From Clostridium sp. LS (GTDB lineage: Bacteria; Bacillota; Clostridia; Clostridiales; Clostridiaceae), in the NCBI RefSeq assembly GCF_002760435.1, contig NZ_AUUU01000031.1, positions 1 through 64,000 of the forward strand: DNA of 64,000 nucleotides, given 5' to 3'. Position 1 is the stretch's first letter; each line of letters opens with the position of its first letter. Below, piece by piece: positions 26,088 through 35,248 of the stretch. The notes beneath the pieces are model-generated. The model ran no database searches. It was given only the letters and a program-made list of their open reading frames with translations, and had not been told where the DNA came from. Position numbers and translations under genes: made by a program.

Positions 26088-28022
26088 TTAAAGGGCTACA
26101 ACCTTATTTAAAAGCATATTATTTCTCTTTATAAACTCATCCATTTCATTAGCATCTAACTCTTTATTTGCAATCTTAGCTAAGTCTAAAATATGCTCAC
26201 AAATAAATTTAACATCTTCCTTTTTAGCTTCATTCTTTGAAATCTCGATAAGCTTCTTAATAATAACATTTTTATTGTTTACTACTAAAGTTTTTTCTTC
26301 ATCAAACATTCCTGGAAAGTTCATTCCTGATTTTGCATACATCTTACTCATTTGAGCCATTCTTCTTGACTCTTCTGAAACTAAGATAAGTGCAGGAGTA
26401 TCTTCATTCTTTAATCCTTCAATAGTTAAATTTTTAATCTTATCTCCAAGGGAATTCTTAAATAAATCCTCTATTTCCTTATTTAATGCTTTTACAGTTT
26501 CATCATTTTCATCTGCTTTGCTTCCTAATGTATCAGAAATATCAGAATCTATTCTATTAAATTTAACACCAGACTCATGCATTTCTAAAAATGAAATAAA
26601 GTGATCATCTAGTGAACAATCTAATATGACAGCATCTAAATCATACTCTTTAAACATCTTTATATATTGAGATTGTTGCTTTTCATCATTAGCATAAAAT
26701 ACTTTATTTTCATGTTTTTCTTTATTAGCTTCAAGATAATCCTTTAATGTTACAAACTCACCTTTTAAGTTCTTAAATATTATTATTTCCTTAATCTTAT
26801 CATAGAATTTTGGATCTCTTAAGCAGCCATATTTAATAAATATTTGTATATCTGGCCAGAATTTATTAAATTCTTCTCTGCTATTTTTAAATAAATCAAC
26901 TAATTTATCAGCCACTTTTTTAACAATGTGATTAGAAATTTTTGAAACTTCCTTATCATTTTGAAGGAAACTTCTTGATACATTTAAAGGTAAATCTGGA
27001 CAGTCAATAGTACCCTTTAATAATAATAGGAATTCTGGTATTACTTCCTTTATGTTATCAGCAACAAAAACTTGATTATTATATAACTTTACTTGGCCTT
27101 CAGTTGCTTCAAATTCATGAGTTAATTTAGGGAAGTATAATATACCTTTTAAGTTAAATGGATAATCAACATTTAAATGAATCCAAAATAATGGTTCATT
27201 GAAGTCCATAAATACTTTTCTATAGAAATCTTTGTATTCTTCATCAGTACAATCCTTTGGTGCTTTTACCCATAGTGGATTTGTATCATTTAAAGGCTTT
27301 GGAGCTTCTGGTTCAACTAGCTCTTGATATTCAGTTCCATCTTCTTTTTTCTTTGTTTCATACTTTGGCTCTTCTTTTGGTTTGTTTTCATCTTCCAGGT
27401 ATATTTCTGTAGGTAAGAATGAACAATATTTTTTTATTATCTCTCTTACTTTATATTCTTCTAAGAATTCTGAACTTTCATCATCTATAAATAATGTTAC
27501 TGTCGTACCTCTTGTTGTTCTTTCATTAGTAGGTCCAATTTCGTATTCTGTTCCACCTGTACATTCCCATTTTACAGCTTCAGCGCCTTCTTTGAATGAT
27601 AGTGTATCAATTTCTACTTTAGTTGATACCATGAAAGTTGAATAAAATCCTAATCCAAAGTGACCAATTATATCCTTACCTTCATCCATTTTGTCCTTAT
27701 ATTTTTCCATAAAATCAGTTGCTCCTGAAAATGCAACTTGGTTAATATATTTTTTAACCTCTTCTTCTGTCATTCCAATACCGTTGTCTATGAACTTAAG
27801 AGTTTTCTTTTCTTTATTTATGGATACAACAACTTTATATTGTTCATCTCCACTTATAGATGCTTCTCCAAGAGAAACTAGTCTTTGAAATTTACTAATT
27901 GCATCACATGCATTACTTATAACTTCTCTGATGAATATGTCTTTATCAGAGTAAAGCCATTTTTTAATAATCGGAAATATATTTTCTGTGTCAATTGAAA
28001 TATTACCATTTTCTTTTATCAT
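26088..28022 (-). CDS. htpG: Chaperone protein HtpG (Hsp90)
   Basis: Cytosolic ATP-dependent chaperone of 644 aa, slightly longer than E. coli HtpG. The GHKL ATP site is visible in NACDAI (about 38-43), FIDNGIGMT (about 77-85) and GHFGLGFYSTFM (about 119-130). The middle domain has the conserved LPLNVSRSFLQ. The C-terminal dimerisation part ends in NNMLLNKVVAL. A charged segment (KPKEEPKYETKKKEDGTEYQ) at about 213-232 is a longer linker than usual. It is monocistronic, with a perfect -35 and a strong terminator. Confidence 0.97.
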   Translation of the reverse strand: MIKENGNISIDTENIFPIIKKWLYSDKDIFIREVISNACDAISKFQRLVSLGEASISGDEQYKVVVSINKEKKTLKFIDNGIGMTEEEVKKYINQVAFSGATDFMEKYKDKMDEGKDIIGHFGLGFYSTFMVSTKVEIDTLSFKEGAEAVKWECTGGTEYEIGPTNERTTRGTTVTLFIDDESSEFLEEYKVREIIKKYCSFLPTEIYLEDENKPKEEPKYETKKKEDGTEYQELVEPEAPKPLNDTNPLWVKAPKDCTDEEYKDFYRKVFMDFNEPLFWIHLNVDYPFNLKGILYFPKLTHEFEATEGQVKLYNNQVFVADNIKEVIPEFLLLLKGTIDCPDLPLNVSRSFLQNDKEVSKISNHIVKKVADKLVDLFKNSREEFNKFWPDIQIFIKYGCLRDPKFYDKIKEIIIFKNLKGEFVTLKDYLEANKEKHENKVFYANDEKQQSQYIKMFKEYDLDAVILDCSLDDHFISFLEMHESGVKFNRIDSDISDTLGSKADENDETVKALNKEIEDLFKNSLGDKIKNLTIEGLKNEDTPALILVSEESRRMAQMSKMYAKSGMNFPGMFDEEKTLVVNNKNVIIKKLIEISKNEAKKEDVKFICEHILDLAKIANKELDANEMDEFIKRNNMLLNKVVAL

Positions 28023-28052
28023 GTTATTACCTCCTATTATTTTCTAGAAAAT

Positions 28053-28081
28053 ATTTTAAAACAAAGAATACTTAATGTCAA
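28053..28081 (-). promoter_or_regulatory. htpG promoter
   Basis: TTGACA at 28081-28076 and TAAAAT at 28058-28053 are separated by 17 bp, a housekeeping-type promoter. No CIRCE or CtsR-like heat-shock operator is seen next to it. It stands back to back with the MerR-type promoter at 28102. Confidence 0.75.
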
Positions 28082-28101
28082 ATTTTTCTTAAATAAAACT
28101 A

Positions 28102-28132
28102 TTGACATTAACGCTGCGTAAAGGTGTAAAGT
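28102..28132 (+). promoter_or_regulatory. MerR-type 19-bp-spacer promoter of the TipAS regulator gene
   Basis: TTGACA at 28102-28107 and TAAAGT at 28127-28132 are separated by 19 bp, the abnormal length that MerR activators need. The spacer carries the dyad ACGCTGCGT. This implies autoactivation by the gene just downstream. Confidence 0.75.
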
Positions 28133-28154
28133 AAATTTGTAAGGAGATGATCAC

Positions 28155-28919
28155 ATGGAATACACAGTTCAAAAACTAAGCAAAATAGCAGGTATAAGTA
28201 CTAGAACACTTAGATATTATGATGAAATAGGAATTCTTAAGCCGGCAAGAATTAATTCGTCTGGTTACCGTATTTATGGCAAAAAGGAAGTTGATAAATT
28301 ACAACAAATATTGTTTTATAGAGAATTAGGTGTAAGTTTAGAAAATATAAATAATATATTATTATCACCATCCTTTGACAGCACTTTTGCACTTAAGGAA
28401 CATCGTGATAAACTTCTTGATAAACGTAATCAGATAGATATGCTGATAGCTAACGTTAACAAAACAATCGCATCCATAGAAAGGGGAATTATAATGAATG
28501 ATAAAGATAAATTCGAAGGATTTAAACAAAATATAATAGATGAAAATGAGAAAAAATATGGCGAAGAAATAAGAGCCAAATATGGTGACAATGCTATAGA
28601 TGAATCAAATAAGAAATTCAAAAATATGAGCAAAGAAGAATATGATAAATTTGAAAAGTTAGGTACTAAAGTAATTGACACATTAAAAGAGGCCTTTGAA
28701 ACAAATGATCCGTCAAGTGAACTTGCACAGAAGGCGGCAGATTTGCATCGCCAGTGGTTAAGCTATTCTTGGAGTAACTATTCAAAAGAAGCACATGCAG
28801 GACTTGCACAAATGTATGTAGATGATGAAAGGTTCACTGCTTTTTACGATAAACATCAACCTGGTCTAGCTGCATTCTTAAGAGATGCTGTCTTCATATA
28901 TACAGGAATTTATAAATAG
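28155..28919 (+). CDS. MerR-family regulator with TipAS drug-binding domain
   Basis: 254-aa activator of the TipA/Mta class. The winged helix is YTVQKLSKIAGISTRTLRYY at residues 3-22, followed by the MerR dimer helix (to about 110). A C-terminal TipAS domain (about 130-254) contains the SSELAQKAADLHRQWLSYSW segment. TipAS binds thiopeptide or other hydrophobic drugs and switches on resistance or efflux genes. No efflux gene lies beside it, so autoregulation with drug sequestration, as known for TipA proteins, is likely. It is the only gene in the first 41 kb that reads rightward. A strong AAGGAG site precedes the ATG. Confidence 0.92.
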   Translation: MEYTVQKLSKIAGISTRTLRYYDEIGILKPARINSSGYRIYGKKEVDKLQQILFYRELGVSLENINNILLSPSFDSTFALKEHRDKLLDKRNQIDMLIANVNKTIASIERGIIMNDKDKFEGFKQNIIDENEKKYGEEIRAKYGDNAIDESNKKFKNMSKEEYDKFEKLGTKVIDTLKEAFETNDPSSELAQKAADLHRQWLSYSWSNYSKEAHAGLAQMYVDDERFTAFYDKHQPGLAAFLRDAVFIYTGIYK

Positions 28920-29040
28920 TGATAAGTTATAAGTGAAAAGTTCAGGATGAAATCGACCAAGGCGATTTCTGAAAATTATTTTTCTGAAAAGCCGGCTTTT
29001 CTTCCTCAACTTGCCACTTATCACTTTCAACTTATAACTA
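28920..29040. repeat. Palindromic intergenic repeat, family A copy 6
   Basis: Lies between the convergent TipAS-regulator and purine phosphorylase genes. The left end GTGATAAGTTATAAGTGAAA is the inverse of the right end (TTTCAACTTATAACTA). The core has the family words AGGATGAAATCG...CGATTTC and an AAAGCCGGCTTTT stem. The stop codon of the phosphorylase gene is made of its last bases. It could end transcription from both sides. Confidence 0.8.
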
Positions 29041-29856
29041 CTTGTATATTTCTTCAATAATTCTTGCTAACCATTTACATAAGTCAATGGAAATCTTCTT
29101 GGCTGTTTCCACTACTCTTTCATGAGAATGCTTTACTTTTTGTATTCCCGTGGCCATATTAGTAACACACGCTATTCCTAGCACATCTATTCCTAAATAG
29201 TTTGCTGCTATTGTTTCTGGTACAGTTGACATACCAACTGCATCAGCACCCATTCTTCCAATCATTACAATTTCAGCGGCAGTTTCGTAATAAGGACCCA
29301 TAAAACCTGCATAAACTCCTTCAGCATATTTTATTCCAAGCTCATCACCCATTTTTTTAGCTTTACTAATAAGTTCTTTTTTATATGGTTCTGACATGTC
29401 TGGAAATCTTGGACCTAATCTTTCATCATTTATACCAATTAAAGGGTTATCTCCAAATAGATTTATAAAATCATTAATAAGCATCAGAGTTCCTGGCTCA
29501 AAATTTTTATTTATACCTCCGCATGCATTAGTAATAATAATTTTCTCAATTCCTAATTTCTTCATTACAAAGATCGGGTATGTAACTTCTTTCATTGTAT
29601 ATCCTTCATAATAATGAAATCTACCTTGCATTAATAACACTTCCACATTATTTATTTTACCAAATACTAATTTTCCCTCATGACCTTTAACTGTGGATAC
29701 CGGAAAATTTGGTATATCTTTATACTGTATCTCTTCTGGCTCAGTGACTTCATTAACTAACTCCCCTAATCCAGATCCAAGTATAACTGCAATTTTAGGT
29801 TCTCTATTTATTTTTCCTCTTATATATTCTACTGATTCCATTATTTTATCATACAT
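29038..29856 (-). CDS. punA: Purine-nucleoside phosphorylase, trimeric PunA type
   Basis: 272-aa low-molecular-mass PNP active on inosine and guanosine. Family marks are VILGSGLGELV near residue 27, GHEGKLVFG, QGRFHYYEGY, ITNACGGIN and GFMGPYYETAAEI, then GADAVGMSTVPE (with the Glu and Met of the base and ribose site) and VTNMATG. The start is the ATG at 29856, with AGGAGG nine bases before it; the upstream extension of six codons covers that site. It complements DeoD in the operon at the left end of the window. As a lone gene it probably serves purine salvage. Confidence 0.94.
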   Translation of the reverse strand: MYDKIMESVEYIRGKINREPKIAVILGSGLGELVNEVTEPEEIQYKDIPNFPVSTVKGHEGKLVFGKINNVEVLLMQGRFHYYEGYTMKEVTYPIFVMKKLGIEKIIITNACGGINKNFEPGTLMLINDFINLFGDNPLIGINDERLGPRFPDMSEPYKKELISKAKKMGDELGIKYAEGVYAGFMGPYYETAAEIVMIGRMGADAVGMSTVPETIAANYLGIDVLGIACVTNMATGIQKVKHSHERVVETAKKISIDLCKWLARIIEEIYK

Positions 29857-29990
29857 TTTATTTCCTCCTGACATTTAAAAAATAATCATATCTTATAATA
29901 TATATAATTTACAATAAATCAAGAAATAATGCTATATATTACCTTTTTTATTGGAGCTTGTTATAGAAATACTTATAACTTAACCATTAG

Positions 29991-30023
29991 AAAAACACAC
30001 CAAAGTATTTCAGTGTGTTTTTT
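29991..30023 (-). terminator. Terminator of the sigma-ytfJ operon
   Basis: AAAAACACAC and GTGTGTTTTTT form a 10-bp stem with a 12-nt loop and a T-run on either strand. It is 33 bp after the ytfJ stop codon. Confidence 0.85.
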
Positions 30024-30055
30024 ATATCTGAACTATAAAATGTACAATTTGAATT

Positions 30056-30436
30056 TTATTTTTCTTCTTGAGTTTCTTCATTTTTTTCCTTTTTAATATT
30101 AAGCTTTGAAACTATATCAGGTACCATATTTAAAAGATTGTCTATATTACTTTTTTCCTTAATTGGCAGCAATGTAACTTCATCCTTTTTAATTACTAAA
30201 ATAGCATTTGGTGTTATTCTTGCACCTCCGCCTCCACCTGAACCTGTTCCATTCATTCCTTTATTATCATGTCCTGTGCCTCCACCTGTACCGCATCCAA
30301 ACATAACACTTATAATTGGTACAAGAGTTACCTCACCAACAACAATAGGCTCTCCTACAACAGTTTCTGTCTTTAAAAACTTTTCTAAATTACCAAATAG
30401 TGAATCTAAATTTTCTTTTACAGCATTATTCTCCAT
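30056..30436 (-). CDS. ytfJ: YtfJ/GerW-family sporulation protein
   Basis: 126-aa member of the GerW (YtfJ) family, which in Bacillus is made in the forespore and needed for normal germination. The typical pattern is present: an N-terminal helix with NLEKFLKTETVVGEPI, then TLVPIISVMFGCGTG, a Gly-rich loop rich in GTGSGGGGGARI, and TPNAILVIKKDEVTLLPI. The ATG has AGGAGGT upstream. It follows the DUF2953 gene, as ytfJ follows ytfI in Bacillus. It is the last gene of the ECF sigma operon. Confidence 0.9.
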   Translation of the reverse strand: MENNAVKENLDSLFGNLEKFLKTETVVGEPIVVGEVTLVPIISVMFGCGTGGGTGHDNKGMNGTGSGGGGGARITPNAILVIKKDEVTLLPIKEKSNIDNLLNMVPDIVSKLNIKKEKNEETQEEK

Positions 30437-30491
30437 GGTTATTACCTCCTAAATTTTAAATATATGTTAATACTTAATACACATACTTTTG

Positions 30492-31133
30492 CTAAAAAGT
30501 TTCAACGGTTTTGGGTTTTTTAAATAAATTTTGTCTTACTTCTTTTTTCATAAATAGTTTAAGGGTTCTATAGCAAAGTAAATATAGTTTGATCTCTCCA
30601 CCAACCTGTGCTTCAATATTTATAATCTTTTCATCAAAAGCTGGCTTTAAATTAATTTCAGCTTTAGGAAATGATTCTTCTATTATACTTATTAGTCCCA
30701 ATAATATTCCAGTTAAGGATGGATCTTCAAATCCATAAACTCCTATAACCTTTAAATATCGAGGTTTTACAAGATTAAAAATATCTTTGATAAATTTTAG
30801 TAATTCTATTAGTAATTCTTTCCCAAAACTCCTAGAATTAAATCTACTTTTTGATTTCTTTTCTTTATTTGGATGATTTTTTTTAATTATCTCTTTATTA
30901 TAAATATTTAATTTTAAAATTTTTATTTTTAATTTAGGCTTCTTTTCATCTTTGCTGATAGTAAATTTAGTCAATCCAAATATCCAGCTTATCTCTATTA
31001 ACCCCTCAACACTATTATTTATTCTGCCAATAAATGAATATTGGAAAGGAATAAATAATAGTAATAATAAAATAAACAGCAATATGCAAACTATTATCAT
31101 TAATATATTAAAAATTATAAACCCAATCACCAT
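30492..31133 (-). CDS. DUF2953 protein (YtfI-like)
   Basis: 213-aa protein with one long N-terminal hydrophobic helix (residues about 3-33) and a cytosolic or external basic domain of the DUF2953 family. The domain starts with GLIEISWIFGLTKFTI and ends in YLLCYRTLKLFMKKEVRQ. In Bacillus, ytfI precedes ytfJ in the same way; its function is unknown. The start is set at the ATG at 31133, which has AAGGTGGTG nine bases before it. A TTG ten codons upstream falls inside the preceding gene and has no site. It begins 4 bp after the anti-sigma gene. Confidence 0.8.
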   Translation of the reverse strand: MVIGFIIFNILMIIVCILLFILLLLLFIPFQYSFIGRINNSVEGLIEISWIFGLTKFTISKDEKKPKLKIKILKLNIYNKEIIKKNHPNKEKKSKSRFNSRSFGKELLIELLKFIKDIFNLVKPRYLKVIGVYGFEDPSLTGILLGLISIIEESFPKAEINLKPAFDEKIINIEAQVGGEIKLYLLCYRTLKLFMKKEVRQNLFKKPKTVETF

Positions 31134-31137
31134 ACTT

Positions 31138-31596
31138 CTACACCACCTTAAAAAGCTTGCCAATTTTACTATTGGATATCTTTTTCTTATAATAGTTTTT
31201 AACTGGTTTGCCTATAAAGCTTATGGTTTTTGTTAAGCTTCTTTCAATAAATTTATTATATGGATTATTGTAAGAAAACTTATTTGCTTCAATAATAGTC
31301 TTTTTTAATAATTTCATTTCTTCATTATAATTGTGAACTTTTAATTCTTCATTTTCATTCTCAATTTCACTAATGCAGTTTTCTACAATTAATTGTGAAA
31401 TAGTAGATAATCGTTCTGGCAATTCCAATTCAAATTCAAACTCACCAAGCTCTTTATCAAGTTCTTTTATTAATTCAAATTCCTTCTTACACTCACTGCA
31501 ATATTTCAAATGTTCTTCAACAAAAATCTTTTCAAGAGGTTCTATAGTGTTATCTGCCATAGAATATAGCAATTGCTTATCAAATTTACAACTCAT
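31138..31596 (-). CDS. Zinc-finger anti-sigma factor-like protein
   Basis: 152-aa protein with an N-terminal zf-HC2 (ZAS) motif, HLKYCSECKKEF: H30, C34 and C37, the hallmark of ECF anti-sigma factors. An amphipathic helix for sigma binding follows. Unlike most such proteins it shows no transmembrane helix; the C-terminal half is charged and basic (KNYYKKKISNSKIGKLF). The start overlaps the sigma gene by 4 nt (ATGA), so the two are made together. It probably holds the adjacent sigma factor inactive in the cytosol. How it would be released is not apparent. Confidence 0.8.
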   Translation of the reverse strand: MSCKFDKQLLYSMADNTIEPLEKIFVEEHLKYCSECKKEFELIKELDKELGEFEFELELPERLSTISQLIVENCISEIENENEELKVHNYNEEMKLLKKTIIEANKFSYNNPYNKFIERSLTKTISFIGKPVKNYYKKKISNSKIGKLFKVV

Positions 31597-32162
31597 TTTC
31601 TCACCTCCATTGCTTCTTTTAGTTTATTCTTTAATATAGCTTTAGCTCTATAAAGCTCTGTCTTTACAGTCCCTAAAGGCTTGTCTAATATTTTGGCTAT
31701 TTCATTATAATTGAGGTCTTCATAATATCTAAGTACTATAATAATCCTATACTTATCTGGTATTTCTTTTAAATTATCTTTTATAATCCTCTTGATTTCT
31801 AAATTTATAATCTTATCTTCAACATCATCTTCCGAAACTAAGATATCTTCCAATGTTATATCTTCATCTAAGCTTTGATTTAGAGAAACAAGGTTGTTTT
31901 TTATTGCTCTTTTAAAATTCAAGCATGTATTTACAGTAATTTTTCTTATCCAAGGATGAAAGGGAAGACTCTCATCAAAATTACTTATGTTATTAAAAAC
32001 TTTGATATATGTTTCCTGCACTAAATCAAGTGCATCTTGTTGATTTTGAGTATAGTTATAACATAAGCAATATAAATATTTTTCATAAAGCTGAAATAAC
32101 TCCATGAAAGAATTCTTATCATACTTTTTGCACTTTATAATAAGCTTCTTATCTACATCCAA
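31593..32162 (-). CDS. ECF RNA polymerase sigma factor
   Basis: 189-aa sigma-70 family member of the ECF group. Region 2 contains YLYCLCYNYTQNQQDALDLV and FHPWIRKITVNTCLNF. Region 4 contains EIPDKYRIIIVLRYYEDLNY and NEIAKILDKPLGTVKTELYR, the -35-binding helix-turn-helix. The linker between them is long and acidic (about 95-115). It heads a four-gene operon (sigma, anti-sigma, DUF2953, ytfJ). The link to ytfJ hints at a sporulation or envelope signal; that is inference. Confidence 0.9.
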   Translation of the reverse strand: MDVDKKLIIKCKKYDKNSFMELFQLYEKYLYCLCYNYTQNQQDALDLVQETYIKVFNNISNFDESLPFHPWIRKITVNTCLNFKRAIKNNLVSLNQSLDEDITLEDILVSEDDVEDKIINLEIKRIIKDNLKEIPDKYRIIIVLRYYEDLNYNEIAKILDKPLGTVKTELYRAKAILKNKLKEAMEVRK

Positions 32163-32259
32163 ATCTCCCCCTCCTTTTCAACAAGTACTATGAAATCTCC
32201 TATATTATAACAATACACCCATAACATCAACAAAGTTTCAATTTTTTTAATAAATATAA

Positions 32260-32305
32260 AAAGATGTTTTAAAATAATTAATTAGTTACTTTAAAACATC
32301 TCTTT
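32260..32305 (-). terminator. Terminator of the Bce-type permease gene
   Basis: AAAGATGTTTTAAA and TTTAAAACATCTCTTT form a long stem (with AATTAATTA around the loop) 28 bp after the permease stop codon. T-rich sequence follows on the minus strand. Confidence 0.8.
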
Positions 32306-32332
32306 AATTCTTTTTCTTATAATATTTATTGC

Positions 32333-34357
32333 TTAATTATATTCACTAGCAGCCATATTCCTGTAGGCTATATACGTTGCATATAAATATCCTCCATAAA
32401 CAATAATCATCATTAAAGCTGTTACTATAATGGGCTCAAATTTATTTCCTGACCCTAAGGCTATTAGATACTTATTTACTACATTAATTCCTACATAGGA
32501 ATGAACTATTGAAAGTGCTAATGGTAATAGAAAAAATATAGTCACCTGCTTAAATATACTCCTATTAATCATACTTTTAGTTGCACCAATTTTCCTTAAT
32601 GATTTATATCTTTCTAAAGAATCATTGCATTGTGACAATTGTTGAAGAGCAAGTACTGCTGCACTTGACAATAAGAATACTATGCCCATATAAACAGCTA
32701 TAAATAAGATTATTGCTGATAATCCTCTGCTATCATCATATGCCATTTCCCTTGTTTCACCGGCAATTCTAAAGCCTAATTTCTTATATTCAGCATTATC
32801 AAATCTAAAGTTATTTAAAATCGTTGTTAATTCTTTTTTTGCATTTTCTTTATTGTTATCTGAAAAATTTAAATCTACTGCTTCATTTGAAGGTTCCATT
32901 CCATTTACTAAATCATCAGGTACTATTAACGTAAAGATACTATCACTAGTTGGTGTTGTAGAAAATGCCTCAGTTTCTATTCTCTTATCCTTTATCTTAT
33001 ATTCCTTATCTCCAATTTTTACTGAATTTTCATTTTTAACATATTTGCTAAGTAAATCTTTTAACGGCTCATAATTAGAACTAACTATTACTTCATCATT
33101 ATTCAATTTTACATTTGGTTCACCTTTTAATTTTCTCATATTATTATATTCTGATACTTTTATCATATCAGTAGTCTCAAAAACCTTAAGATTTGTAATT
33201 TCTTTTTCATCATTAGTTAATGTATATTTATCTAATAGATTTTTCACATTCATATCATACTTATATTGTCTAAGTACAACATAATTGCAATTATTCTCTA
33301 AATTATAATCCATTTGTTTTAATGCATCTATAACTGATAATTTACTATTTTCATTATTAATTATTTGCACAGTAGCATCAAACGGAGTTTGATTTTCTAA
33401 TGTTTTTTCCATAGAATTTTTTATTCCTAGTCCACTTGATAAAGTTCCTATGGTAACAAATAACATTAAACAAATTACTGTCATGGAAATAAAATTAGTA
33501 TTAAATTTACTAGAAATCTGCCTAATACTAAAGATATTTAATCCGCTTAAATATAAATTTTTATTCTTTTGAAGAATAAAAAACATAACTGAAGCAATTC
33601 CATAGAAGAAAAGGGCTGTTCCTATAATTCCAAGCACTATTGAGGTTCTAAACCTATTATCGAAAAAATTTAATCCTACCAGGTTAATTAAATAATATGC
33701 GTATCCTAAGACTGCTATTGAAGCAATCAGCATAGTTGCTGCTATATAAGGATTTCTAATTTTCACCTTTTCATTTTTCCTATCTGCACATAATAAATCA
33801 ATCAATTTATATCTTGAAACGATAACTATATTAAATATCATAACAAGCAAATACATTATTCCAAAATATAAAATTGTTTTTAGAATAGCATTTATTGAGA
33901 TGACAAAGCTGTATTTAGTCATTTGTACAGCAAAAAGCTTAGCCGTGAATATAGACAGTATTTGTGCAAATAGCATTCCAAGTAACAAACCTGCCATTAA
34001 AGATATTACACCTATATATAGTGTTTCAAAAAACAAAATCTGTGACATTTTTCTTTTTCCCATACCTAAAATCATGTATATGCCAAACTCTTTTTTTCTT
34101 TTATTAATTAGAAATTTAGTTGCATATATGATTAATCCACCTAAAATAACAGAAACCCCTACTGATATATACGAAATAAGTTGTCCCATAATTTTAACAT
34201 ACTCCGTTTGCCCGGCATTCATATCTGCCATTACTGACTGTGAGTCAATGGAATTAAAACTATAAAATATGCATACTGCAAAAGTCAAAGTTAAAAAATA
34301 AATAGTATAATCTTTAAAACTCTTTTTTACGTTATTTAAGGCAATTTTAAAATACAT
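32333..34357 (-). CDS. BceB/VraG-type ABC transporter permease
   Basis: Membrane permease of 674 aa from the chosen start, with the ten-helix layout of the bacitracin/peptide-antibiotic class. It has four helices near the N-terminus, then six more, with a large extracellular domain of about 200 residues between helices 7 and 8 (roughly 325-535, starting near the GIKNSMEKTLENQTPFDATV segment). FtsX-type domains are at both ends (NKRKKEFGIYMILGMGKRKM; LRKIGATKSMINRSIF). The start ATG at 34357 has GGAGGTGA eight bases upstream and overlaps the ATPase gene by 11 nt. With the ATPase and the two-component system at 37-39 kb it should sense and detoxify cell-wall-active peptides. Confidence 0.92.
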   Translation of the reverse strand: MYFKIALNNVKKSFKDYTIYFLTLTFAVCIFYSFNSIDSQSVMADMNAGQTEYVKIMGQLISYISVGVSVILGGLIIYATKFLINKRKKEFGIYMILGMGKRKMSQILFFETLYIGVISLMAGLLLGMLFAQILSIFTAKLFAVQMTKYSFVISINAILKTILYFGIMYLLVMIFNIVIVSRYKLIDLLCADRKNEKVKIRNPYIAATMLIASIAVLGYAYYLINLVGLNFFDNRFRTSIVLGIIGTALFFYGIASVMFFILQKNKNLYLSGLNIFSIRQISSKFNTNFISMTVICLMLFVTIGTLSSGLGIKNSMEKTLENQTPFDATVQIINNENSKLSVIDALKQMDYNLENNCNYVVLRQYKYDMNVKNLLDKYTLTNDEKEITNLKVFETTDMIKVSEYNNMRKLKGEPNVKLNNDEVIVSSNYEPLKDLLSKYVKNENSVKIGDKEYKIKDKRIETEAFSTTPTSDSIFTLIVPDDLVNGMEPSNEAVDLNFSDNNKENAKKELTTILNNFRFDNAEYKKLGFRIAGETREMAYDDSRGLSAIILFIAVYMGIVFLLSSAAVLALQQLSQCNDSLERYKSLRKIGATKSMINRSIFKQVTIFFLLPLALSIVHSYVGINVVNKYLIALGSGNKFEPIIVTALMMIIVYGGYLYATYIAYRNMAASEYN

Positions 34358-35114
34358 CTTTTGAATCACCTCCAAGAAGTGTAACAATATCAATTATTTT
34401 ATTAAAAAATTCTTTCCTAGAATCCTCTCCCCTTACTAATTCGTTGAAAATTTTGCCATCCTTAATAAATAAAATTCTATGGGCATAACTTGCCGTAAAT
34501 GCATCGTGGGTTACCATTAAAATTGTAGCTTCTAATTCCTCATTTAATTTTTCAATCGAATTTAAAAGCAGTTTAGCAGATTTGGAATCCAAGGCACCAG
34601 TGGGTTCATCAGCTAAAATTAATTTAGGATTATTAACAATAGCTCTCGCTGCAGCTACTCTTTGTTTCTGCCCCCCTGACATTTGGTAAGGATACTTATT
34701 TAGTACCTCTGATATATCTAAACTTCTAGCTGATTTTTCAACTAAATCGTCAACTTCACTTCCCTTCTTTCCTGCTATTGTTAATGCTAATGCTATATTT
34801 TCATAAGCAGTTAATGTATCTAATAAATTAAAATCTTGAAATATAAAACCTAGTTTATCTCTTCTAAATTTCTCTAACTTTTTACTTTTTAATCTAGTAA
34901 TATCATCTTCATCAATTATAATTGCTCCAGTTGTAACCTTATCAATAGTAGATATACAGTTTAAAAGTGTAGTTTTACCACTACCTGAAGGCCCCATTAT
35001 TCCAACAAATTCACCTTTTTGAACTTTAAAGCTTATATTATCAAGCGCCTTAGTCACATTTTCCTTATTCCCATAGTATTTTTCTACATTCTGTACATTT
35101 AAAATATTTTCCAT
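34347..35114 (-). CDS. BceA-type ABC transporter ATPase
   Basis: 255-aa ATPase of the MacB/LolD/BceA class. Walker A GPSGSGKTT (about 41-49), Q-loop IFQDFNLLDTLTAYENIALA, signature MSGGQKQR, Walker B LILADEPTGALD and the H-loop VTHDAFTASYAHRI are all intact. It overlaps the permease gene downstream. Upstream lie a possible leader peptide and an inverted-repeat operator. The pair would be induced by the BceRS-like system when a peptide antibiotic is bound by the permease. Confidence 0.93.
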   Translation of the reverse strand: MENILNVQNVEKYYGNKENVTKALDNISFKVQKGEFVGIMGPSGSGKTTLLNCISTIDKVTTGAIIIDEDDITRLKSKKLEKFRRDKLGFIFQDFNLLDTLTAYENIALALTIAGKKGSEVDDLVEKSARSLDISEVLNKYPYQMSGGQKQRVAAARAIVNNPKLILADEPTGALDSKSAKLLLNSIEKLNEELEATILMVTHDAFTASYAHRILFIKDGKIFNELVRGEDSRKEFFNKIIDIVTLLGGDSKDVF

Positions 35115-35179
35115 AGCTATCCTCCTAATTGACTAATGTTAGCTGAATAAATCTAGTTAAACCCTAATCCCTAAATAAT

Positions 35180-35227
35180 TTAATCAACTCTATGGATATA
35201 TTTTAAAGCTATTTTACTTTTCTTCAT
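35180..35227 (-). CDS. Possible 15-aa leader peptide ahead of the BceA-type gene
   Basis: An ATG frame coding MKKSKIALKYIHRVD, preceded by GAAAGGTAG, ends 65 bp before the ATPase start codon and lies just behind the operator-like repeat. It could be a regulatory leader peptide or chance. The sequence is lysine-rich and short, so support is limited to position and ribosome binding site. Confidence 0.3.
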   Translation of the reverse strand: MKKSKIALKYIHRVD

Positions 35228-35248
35228 ATCGAACTACCTTTCAACTAT

